6,887 bases of DNA from Actinomycetes bacterium. GTDB taxonomy: Bacteria > Actinomycetota > Acidimicrobiia > Acidimicrobiales > Palsa-688. The stretch lies in NCBI GenBank assembly GCA_021808425.1, contig JAKBBS010000168.1, forward strand, positions 1-6,887, given 5' to 3'. The position numbers and the translations under genes are program-made. This document shows, one piece after another, positions 1 to 4,330 of the stretch. The first letter of the stretch is position 1, and every line of letters starts with the position of its first letter. Under the pieces are notes generated by a model. It made no database searches, was not told the origin of the DNA, and saw nothing but the letters and a program-made list of their open reading frames with translations.

Positions 1-505
1 ATGCCTCATCGAGGATCAGACCCATCGCCAGCGCGTCCCACAGCTCCCCGTTGTTGCGCCGGTACGCGCGGCGAAGCACCCCCTCTGTGCGAAAGCCGAG
101 ACCGGCGTACAGCGCCAGCGCCGAGTGGTTGTGCGGCCAGACCGTCAGTGTCAGCTTGTGACAACGGGCGTCGCGGCATCGCTGCACACAGTCCTCCAAC
201 AACCGGCGACCAACGCCACGCCCACGAAAACCCGTCGCTAGAAACATGCCGAGTTCACCGAGCCCTCTCTCCATGCTGACACCAAGCGAGCCGACCACGC
301 GCGCCCCTTCGGTCGCCACGAGGCTTATCTCGTTCGACCGGCGGATGCTCTCGCGGAAGTTGGATCCGTGCTCCAGTCGATCGATAGGTGCCTCTGCACC
401 AATCCACCGACCTTCGGCGGCCACCTCCTCGAGCAGGTCGAGCCAACCGTCAACGTCGGCCTCGACAGAAGTGCGTATCTTGATTGCTACGGCGTCAACA
501 GTCAC
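1..505 (-). CDS. GNAT-family N-acetyltransferase (C-terminus cut by window edge)
   Basis: Translating the minus strand from a GTG at 505-503 gives 168 residues without a stop, running off the window start. The protein is a GNAT acetyltransferase, a family that transfers acetyl from acetyl-CoA to an amine. The pyrophosphate-binding signature R/Q-x-x-G-x-G/A is seen as RGRGVGRRLLE at residues 94-104. Beta-strand 4 is ELGMFLATGF (84-93). The C-terminal signature is N126-H-S-A-L-A-L-Y-A-G-L-G-F138, followed by RTEGVLRRAYRRNNGELWDA, as in RimI-like and spermidine-acetyltransferase-like members. Residues 1-80 form the substrate-side half, so the substrate cannot be named. No other in-frame ATG, GTG or TTG exists between the upstream in-frame TGA and this GTG, which fixes the start. 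Only a few C-terminal residues should be missing. It is divergent from the CAP-repeat gene with 183 bp between them. Family is certain from motifs; substrate unknown. Confidence 0.9.
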   Translation of the reverse strand, partial: MTVDAVAIKIRTSVEADVDGWLDLLEEVAAEGRWIGAEAPIDRLEHGSNFRESIRRSNEISLVATEGARVVGSLGVSMERGLGELGMFLATGFRGRGVGRRLLEDCVQRCRDARCHKLTLTVWPHNHSALALYAGLGFRTEGVLRRAYRRNNGELWDALAMGLILDEA

Positions 506-688
506 ATGCCCAGTTTGCCCTAGGGGGTTGCGACCTGCTAGCCCAATTGATTCTAGCGCAGTAGTGCAATCTCATTTGCCGTCGCTGATTTTCATTTAGT
601 TCGTCAAGTGAAGGCGAAGGCGACGGTAACGCACAGACAGGACCGACTATCCTCTCCTGCGATGATGACCAACTGTGCGGGAGAGCAA
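506..688. other. Divergent intergenic region, no clear promoter
   Basis: These 183 bases separate the minus-strand acetyltransferase from the plus-strand CAP-repeat gene and must hold both promoters. A possible plus-strand -10 (TATCCT, 648-653) has no convincing -35 at the right distance. No palindrome or RNA structure stands out. A GTG at 608 opens the plus-strand frame early, but there is no Shine-Dalgarno sequence before it and it would put a charged extension ahead of the signal peptide, so I treat 608-688 as non-coding. Confidence 0.5.
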
Positions 689-2218
689 ATGAATCGGAGA
701 CACTGGATTGGACGAAGCGTCTTCGGCATCGTCTCCACAGCCAGCATTGTGACGGGAATGGGCTTTGCGGCCTCGATGGTTGCTGATACGCCGGCGGCGG
801 CGACTGCTCAGTCGATAGGGATCCTGCCCCCAGCCAATCCGGCATCTAACTGTGCGCCCGGCGCTGCGCTGACAACTTCGCTGCAACAGATCGACTATTG
901 CCGCTCGCTCGAGAACGTCGGGCCGTTGACGCTGCCTTCCAACTACAACTCGCTGAGCATCCCCGACCAGCTCTTTGTCGTGACCAACCTCGAGAGGGTC
1001 AATCGAGGCGAGATGCCAGTCGTCGGACTTACCGTCTCTCTCAACGCGTTGGCTCAGCAAGGCGCGAACAGTGGTAACGACCCGACGTTCCCCGCAGGGA
1101 ACTACGGCGGCGGCTCCATCTGGGCCGGAGGCCAGTCCGACGCAACTCAAGCTGACCTCGGCTGGATGTACCAAGATGGTCCCGGAAGCTACAACCTGGC
1201 TTGTACTGCCACCAACACCTCGGGCTGCTGGGGCCATCGGGATAACATCTTGTACGGCCCCCAGACATCGGGCCTGTATGGCGGGGCGGCCTATTCCGCA
1301 TCGAACGGTGCTAACTACGCAATGGAGGTCCTGAGCGGCTACCAGCCTCAGCAGCCTTTGACCTTCACGTGGGCTTCAGAACTTCAGTACTTCTCAACCC
1401 CGCCTGGTGTCGAAGCGGCGCAAGCGCCAGGATCGCCGGGCTCTCCTGGCGCCACATCGCCAGCGTGCTCGCCGTCGCCTCTCGGCTCGATCGTGGGGAT
1501 GGCCGCCACCAGCGACGGAAACGGCTATTGGCTAGCCAGCTCCACCGGAGCGGTCGCAGCGTGCGGCGATGCGCCGCAGCTCGGCTCCATCTCAAATCCG
1601 AGCGGGCCGGTAGTCGCAATAGCGTCTGCTCCGACCGGCAATGGCTACTGGTTGGCCACCGCCGGAGGCACGGTCTACGCCTTCGGCTCCGCCGTCAACC
1701 ACGGGCAGATCCCAGCCACCTTGCAGTTGGCTAAGCCGATAGTTGCAATGGCGGCCGACCCAGCCACTGGCGGCTACTGGCTGCTCGGCGGTGACGGCGG
1801 TGTGTTCTCCTTCGACGCCCCGTTCTACGGCTCCACCGGCAACATCAAGCTCAACAAACCGGCGGTCGGTATGGAAGCGACAGCCAGCGGACTCGGGTAC
1901 CGCTTCGTCGCCTCCGACGGGGGAATCTTCGACTACGGCGACGCCCAGTTCTACGGCTCGACCGGAGGAATGACGCTCAACCAGCCTGTCGTGGGCATGT
2001 CCAACGACCCCGCCACAGGCGGATACTGGCTCGATGCCGCAGACGGGGGCATCTTCAGCTTCAACGCTCCGTTTGACGGGTCCACCGGCGCCATCCACCT
2101 CAACCAACCTTGTGTCGGCATGACCGCAATGCCGAACGGCGGGGGCTACCGCTTCGTAGCGGCTGACGGTGGAGTGTTCAGCTTCGGAAACGCAGCCTTC
2201 GAGGGTTCCACAGCCTAA
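689..2218 (+). CDS. Secreted CAP/SCP-like domain protein with six C-terminal propeller-like repeats
   Basis: This 509-residue protein starts at ATG 689. I chose that start because GGGAGAG (679-685) sits just before it and because it opens directly on a signal peptide: MNRRHWIGR, a hydrophobic stretch to about residue 31, and an AxA-type site near ATA|QS (residues 38-42). Residues about 92-220 resemble a CAP/SCP (PR-1-like) domain: N100-L-E-R-V-N-R near the N-terminus, an ALAQQGAN helix, and the CAP-type block CWGHRDNIL (180-188) containing H183. The usual first His and the Glu of the CAP site are not evident, so it may bind rather than catalyse. After a Pro/Gly/Ser-rich linker (244-266) come six repeats of about 41-43 residues (267-509), with consensus GYWLxxxDGGIFSFxAPFxGSTG, ending flush with the C-terminus. 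Six such units would suit a beta-propeller. It is probably extracellular or wall-associated, with carbohydrate or surface binding possible but not shown. Domain call moderate, secretion and repeats firm. Confidence 0.85.
   Translation: MNRRHWIGRSVFGIVSTASIVTGMGFAASMVADTPAAATAQSIGILPPANPASNCAPGAALTTSLQQIDYCRSLENVGPLTLPSNYNSLSIPDQLFVVTNLERVNRGEMPVVGLTVSLNALAQQGANSGNDPTFPAGNYGGGSIWAGGQSDATQADLGWMYQDGPGSYNLACTATNTSGCWGHRDNILYGPQTSGLYGGAAYSASNGANYAMEVLSGYQPQQPLTFTWASELQYFSTPPGVEAAQAPGSPGSPGATSPACSPSPLGSIVGMAATSDGNGYWLASSTGAVAACGDAPQLGSISNPSGPVVAIASAPTGNGYWLATAGGTVYAFGSAVNHGQIPATLQLAKPIVAMAADPATGGYWLLGGDGGVFSFDAPFYGSTGNIKLNKPAVGMEATASGLGYRFVASDGGIFDYGDAQFYGSTGGMTLNQPVVGMSNDPATGGYWLDAADGGIFSFNAPFDGSTGAIHLNQPCVGMTAMPNGGGYRFVAADGGVFSFGNAAFEGSTA
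1487..2215 (+). repeat. Six tandem protein repeats (about 41-43 residues each)
   Basis: The units, numbered from the ATG at 689, are residues 267-307, 308-350, 351-391, 392-433, 434-474 and 475-509. Each has a VGM/VAM strand, a GYWL or GYRF strand, a DGGxFxF turn and a GSTG turn. Units 3 to 6 are much more alike than units 1 and 2. They alternate: units 3 and 5 read GGYWL with APF, while units 4 and 6 read GYRFVAxDGG with no proline. This indicates duplication of a two-unit block of about 83 residues (bases 1739-1987 and 1988-2215). The last unit lacks its LNxP end. Confidence 0.85.
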
Positions 2219-2232
2219 CGTCAGACACAAGT

Positions 2233-2262
2233 GACTTCGACTCCCGGAATCGAGTCGTAGTC
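2233..2262 (+). terminator. Hairpin downstream of the CAP-repeat gene, probable terminator
   Basis: The arms 2233-2243 (GACTTCGACTC) and 2252-2262 (GAGTCGTAGTC) pair at 10 of 11 positions with one T-T mismatch and an 8-base loop. It begins 14 bases after the stop codon. The following bases TCGATCTTAAATAA form only a weak U-run, so the factor-independent terminator call is moderate. It could also be a 3' stabilising hairpin. Confidence 0.5.
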
Positions 2263-2344
2263 TCGATCTTAAATAACGACAACCCGGCGACGGCCCACAG
2301 CCCCTCGCCATCGAGCACCACTGACGGCCACGGCGCAGGACGAA

Positions 2345-2374
2345 AGCCACTGAGCCACTGAGCCACTGAGCCAC
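2345..2374. repeat. Tandem octamer repeat AGCCACTG, about 3.75 copies
   Basis: The unit AGCCACTG occurs three times head-to-tail with a further six bases (AGCCAC) of a fourth copy. It lies in non-coding DNA between the hairpin and the antitoxin remnant, at the left edge of the decayed toxin-antitoxin region. It is too short to be an integron or CRISPR element. Slipped-strand replication is the simplest explanation. Confidence 0.8.
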
Positions 2375-2502
2375 GAGTCGTTCGTAGGCCTCTTGGGAGG
2401 GCGCTCCCCGCACCGGCCCCGTACCAAAAGGCGATTGCCGTTGCAACCAGGAGCGAATTCGCGCGCGACGTCAACGTCGACGGGAACATATCCCACGTCG
2501 AG

Positions 2503-2685
2503 GTGGTCCTGACGCGCAACGGCCGACCTGGAGCGATCTTGGTGAGCCCCGACGACCTCGAGGACACACTCGACCTGTTGTCGAATCCCCATGCAGTGGA
2601 GGAGATCAACCAGGCCCGCAAGGAGATTGCCGAAGGCAATGTCGTGGACGCCGAAGCGTTGCGAGCCAAGTACCTCACTCCTTGA
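2503..2685 (+). CDS. YefM/Phd-family type II antitoxin, N-terminus damaged or start uncertain
   Basis: From GTG 2503 the 60-residue product begins with VLTRNGRPGAILVSPDDLE, the hallmark beta-strand region of YefM/Phd antitoxins (usual form VVVTRNGRPAAVLxSPDDLE), followed by the toxin-binding C-terminal helix with LLSNPHAVEEINQARKEI and NVVDAEALRAKYL. Family members are about 80-90 residues, so 20-25 N-terminal DNA-binding residues are missing from this start. In the same frame upstream, SEFARDVNVDGNISHVE loosely fits the family N-terminus, but no ATG, GTG or TTG occurs between the in-frame TGA at 2359 and 2503. In another frame a TTG at 2435 reads MPLQPGANS, reminiscent of the family start MPLSEVKAN, which hints at a frameshift. 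The stop overlaps the TTG of the truncated toxin (TTGA, 2682-2685), the usual antitoxin-toxin coupling. Antitoxin function would be to neutralise a RelE-type toxin; autoregulation is doubtful here. Confidence 0.7.
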   Translation: MVLTRNGRPGAILVSPDDLEDTLDLLSNPHAVEEINQARKEIAEGNVVDAEALRAKYLTP

Positions 2686-2834
2686 CGACCGGAGCGTCGA
2701 GCCTCTCCGTCGCCGCTTCGGCCGAGCGCTCACTAGATCGCCTGCCCCCGAAGATCGCTGCAGCCACAGTCGAGTTCATGCTTGGACCATTGCTCGAAGC
2801 GCCTCGCCAGGTCGCGCCGATGTCTAGCGACTAA
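2682..2834 (+). pseudogene. RelE/ParE-family toxin, N-terminal half only
   Basis: Starting at TTG 2682, which overlaps the antitoxin stop, 50 residues are encoded. Residues 7-44 match the N-terminal helices of actinobacterial RelE/ParE toxins: SLSVAASAERSLDRLPPK, then IAAATVEFMLGPLLEAPRQV. In intact family members the next residues are of the type GKPLxG, leading to the catalytic beta-sheet with the YRVxYxID core. Here the frame instead runs into APMSSD and a TAA at 2832. The protein therefore lacks the conserved Arg/Tyr/His residues of the sheet, and RelE-type mRNA cleavage or ParE-type activity is not expected. I saw no continuation in any plus-strand frame directly downstream. Normal full length is about 85-90 residues. 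Recognition of the N-half rests on family memory plus operon position. Confidence 0.65.
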
Positions 2835-3027
2835 AACGAGGTGACACCGGGCCATCAATTCGATCAAGGATATGAAGCCTCGACCAAGTGGGCCGAAGAG
2901 AACCGTGTTCGAACCGAGAGCTCCACGACCGGCTCAGACGAACAGCAACCCTGGAAGTTCCCCGAAGCGGGCGTTCGCATCGGAGGTCAAGATGGTGCGC
3001 TGGGTGGCCCGGGCTCGTCATCGCTGA
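2835..3027 (+). other. Non-coding stretch between toxin remnants
   Basis: No recognisable gene. An open frame from GTG 2841 runs to 3377, but its translation has no family features and overlaps the PIN remnant in another frame, so it is not a gene. Scattered motifs around 2871-2970 (MKPRPSG, TVFEPR, WKFPEA in different frames) loosely recall another RelE/HigB-type toxin broken by frameshifts, but the match is too weak to annotate. Confidence 0.4.
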
Positions 3028-3222
3028 CTCTCGCCATCCGCCGTCGATCGGAGCGGTCGGTTGATGAACCAGTACGCAGATCGACCCATGGACCTGGCGG
3101 ATGCCACTCTCGTGGCGCTTGCGCAAGAGCGCGGCAATCGGCGGATCTTCACACTAGACACCGACTTTCAGATCTACCGGTTCCGCGGACGGCAACGCTT
3201 CGAGACGATCCCGACGCTATGA
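3028..3222 (+). pseudogene. VapC-like PIN-domain toxin, C-terminal fragment
   Basis: The frame is open from the TGA at 3025-3027 to the TGA at 3220-3222. From ATG 3064 it gives 52 residues containing YADRPMDLADATLVALA, then RRIFTLDTDFQIYR and GRQRFETIP. These are the C-terminal signatures of VapC-type PIN ribonucleases: the ADA aspartate and the TLDxDF acidic pair of the metal site. Intact PIN toxins are about 130-140 residues and begin with a strand ending in the first catalytic Asp (usually DTS). That half, and the middle Glu, are absent here, and no VapB-like antitoxin is seen upstream. It should be inactive. The residual match runs to the normal C-terminus, so loss was from the 5' side. 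Confidence 0.75.
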
Positions 3223-3340
3223 CCGCCCAAGGAAGTTCGAATAGCGCCGGAAGTCTCCCGCCGGGGTGGGCGCTAGGCGATCCTATTCGAACCTGCCCGA
3301 GCTGCGAGAGCGCATCAAGTCCTTGTTCGGAGACTGACGC

Positions 3341-3502
3341 TCAGCGTGGATCGGTCGTGAGCGCAACGGACCGATGACGGACAGCGAGCGCGCGCACGAC
3401 ACGCTGATCGTCGTCAACTTGGTAGATGATTCGGTACGTACTGACTCGAAGCGACAGCAGTCCGCGTGGCCGTCCCCGGGAGCAGGTGACCGGCCTCGGG
3501 TT
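3341..3502 (-). pseudogene. RelE/ParE-family toxin, C-terminal half (opposite strand)
   Basis: On the minus strand, the frame ending at the TGA 3343-3341 contains NPRPVTCSRGRPRG, then SLRVSTYRIIYQVDDDQRVV and ALAVRHRSVAL. This is the beta-sheet core of RelE/ParE toxins (typical form LRVGDYRIIYxVDDxxxVVxVLxVxHR), including the Tyr-Arg-Ile-Ile-Tyr strand and the final His-Arg. The usual G-D before YR is S-T here. The open frame can be entered from an ATG at 3535, but residues before NPRP do not fit the toxin N-terminus, and the same DNA read in another frame encodes an antitoxin fragment. About half of the toxin is thus missing. It points leftward, opposite to the truncated toxin at 2682, and looks like a different subfamily (LRVGDYR-type versus GPLLENP-type). 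Confidence 0.7.
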
Positions 3503-3569
3503 CACGCTCGAGAAGTCCGAGAGCCTCGTACTCATCCACTGGGACGAGGGCGGCCGCCGGACAATTCGC
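3501..3569 (-). pseudogene. Phd/YefM-type antitoxin fragment fused out of frame to the toxin remnant
   Basis: The minus-strand frame reads ANCPAAALVPVDEYEALGLLERE, matching the GRPAAVLVPVDEYEAL strand-helix of Phd/YefM antitoxins. The N-terminal DNA-binding part is absent (upstream is the tetR promoter region), and the C-terminal toxin-binding tail is replaced by the toxin C-half in a different frame. The arrangement fits an antitoxin-toxin pair with an internal deletion that removed the end of the antitoxin and the start of the toxin. It is a short match, so confidence is moderate. Confidence 0.5.
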
Positions 3570-3623
3570 AGTCCCCAGCCTGCCTGGCGGCGCTAGGGGT
3601 CGGCGATCTCGCAGCGAGAGGAC

Positions 3624-3652
3624 TTGGTTTATGAGTGATGACTCACTACTAT
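3624..3652 (+). promoter_or_regulatory. tetR promoter, leaderless type
   Basis: A -35 TTGGTT (3624-3629) and a -10 TACTAT (3647-3652) are separated by exactly 17 bases. Transcription would start near 3659, which is the A of the preferred ATG, so the mRNA is probably leaderless, as is common in actinobacteria. This agrees with the absence of a Shine-Dalgarno sequence before that ATG. The repressor operator fills the spacer. Confidence 0.6.
3634..3647. promoter_or_regulatory. TetR-type operator 1 (in tetR promoter)
   Basis: AGTGATGACTCACT is an inverted repeat AGTGA-N4-TCACT. It differs from the site in front of the exporter gene at only 2 of 14 positions, both central. Its location between -35 and -10 fits negative autoregulation by occluding RNA polymerase. 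An overlapping palindrome TGAGT-N4-ACTCA (3632-3645) is also present, but it is not shared with the second site. Confidence 0.75.
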
Positions 3653-3658
3653 GATCGC

Positions 3659-4222
3659 ATGACTCCCCGGATGTCCTCAGACGAGCGTCGTGACGCTGTG
3701 GTCCAGGCCGCAATCGTCGAGTTCGCCAAGGGCGGCCTGGTGGGCACCTCGACCGAGGACATCGCCCGGAGGGCCGGGATCAGCCAGCCCTACCTGTTCC
3801 GGCTGTTCGGCACCAAGAAGGACCTGTTCCTGGCGGCCGTCGAACGCACTTTCGACCGCGCCCAAGCGATCCTGGTCGAGGCGGCCGGCGACCTGACAGG
3901 CATGGAGGCCAAGATGGCCATGGGCGCCGCCTACCGGTCGTTCCTCGCTGACCGCACCCTGCTGCTGACCCAGATGCACGCCTATGCGGCCTGTGACGAC
4001 GACGACGTCCGGCGTGTCACCCAGGGCCGCTTCGGCAAGCTGTGGCTGACCGTCGCCGAGATCACCGGTCTCGACGACGACAGTCTCATCGAGTTCTTCG
4101 GCCATGGGATGCTGCTCACCATGGCCGCGGCCATGGACCTGATGGCTGTCATCGACCTGCCGTGGGTCAGAGCCTGCCTCGGCCCGGAGATCGCCGCCAC
4201 CTCGGCCTCCGGCACCGGCTGA
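3659..4222 (+). CDS. TetR-family transcriptional repressor of the adjacent MFS exporter
   Basis: A 187-residue protein, normal TetR length. The N-terminal helix-turn-helix is clear: ERRDAVVQAAIVEFAKGG (helix 1), TSTEDIARRAGI (about 30-41), recognition helix SQPYLFRLF (42-50), then GTKKDLFLAAVERTF, the standard TetR helix 4. The remaining residues (about 65-175) form the helical ligand-binding and dimerisation domain, with no recognisable ligand signature. The frame is also open from GTG 3635 and ATG 3638, but those starts lie inside the operator and promoter. ATG 3659 coincides with the predicted transcription start and places the HTH at the usual distance from the N-terminus. An ATG at 3671 is a further alternative. 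It should act as a dimer repressing itself and the exporter 108 bp downstream, with relief by an exported drug or metabolite. No other gene in the cassette hints at that ligand. Confidence 0.92.
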   Translation: MTPRMSSDERRDAVVQAAIVEFAKGGLVGTSTEDIARRAGISQPYLFRLFGTKKDLFLAAVERTFDRAQAILVEAAGDLTGMEAKMAMGAAYRSFLADRTLLLTQMHAYAACDDDDVRRVTQGRFGKLWLTVAEITGLDDDSLIEFFGHGMLLTMAAAMDLMAVIDLPWVRACLGPEIAATSASGTG

Positions 4223-4294
4223 CCCTGTCCCACGCAGGCCTTTCTTTCCCCTGCCCCCCTCGCGTCTCAATCGACTTGTTTGTCCCGCTAATGT

Positions 4295-4308
4295 AGTGAT
4301 CAATCACT
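4295..4308. promoter_or_regulatory. TetR-type operator 2 (in front of MFS gene)
   Basis: AGTGATCAATCACT has two perfect 6-base arms (AGTGAT/ATCACT) around CA and is the near-twin of the site in the tetR promoter, giving the consensus AGTGATNANTCACT. It lies 22 bases before the exporter start. A promoter is needed close by, since the site carries its own Shine-Dalgarno and start downstream. TTGTTT (4276-4281) or TCGACT (4271-4276) could be the -35, but no good -10 is visible, so the operator probably overlaps the -10 or start region. Confidence 0.8.
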
Positions 4309-4330
4309 CACCATTCCAGAAGGGTATCCA

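Noticed and set aside
608..688. Extended N-terminus of the CAP-repeat protein from GTG 608
   Set aside because: No Shine-Dalgarno before 608, and it would place 27 mostly polar residues ahead of a clear signal peptide; ATG 689 has GGGAGAG upstream.
2860..2975. Possible further RelE/HigB-type toxin remnant (MKPRPSG, TVFEPR, WKFPEA pieces across frames)
   Set aside because: Needs several frameshifts and the resemblance to the usual MKELRP...FDPRR...W pattern is too loose to assert without an alignment.
3245..3337. Short plus-strand frame ending in YSNLPELRERIKSLFGD
   Set aside because: It looks like a helical protein tail but is only about 30 codons, has no start, and no family could be identified.
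2841..3377. Plus-strand open frame of 178 codons
   Set aside because: The translation is low-complexity and matches no family, and it overlaps the PIN remnant, which is recognisable in another frame.
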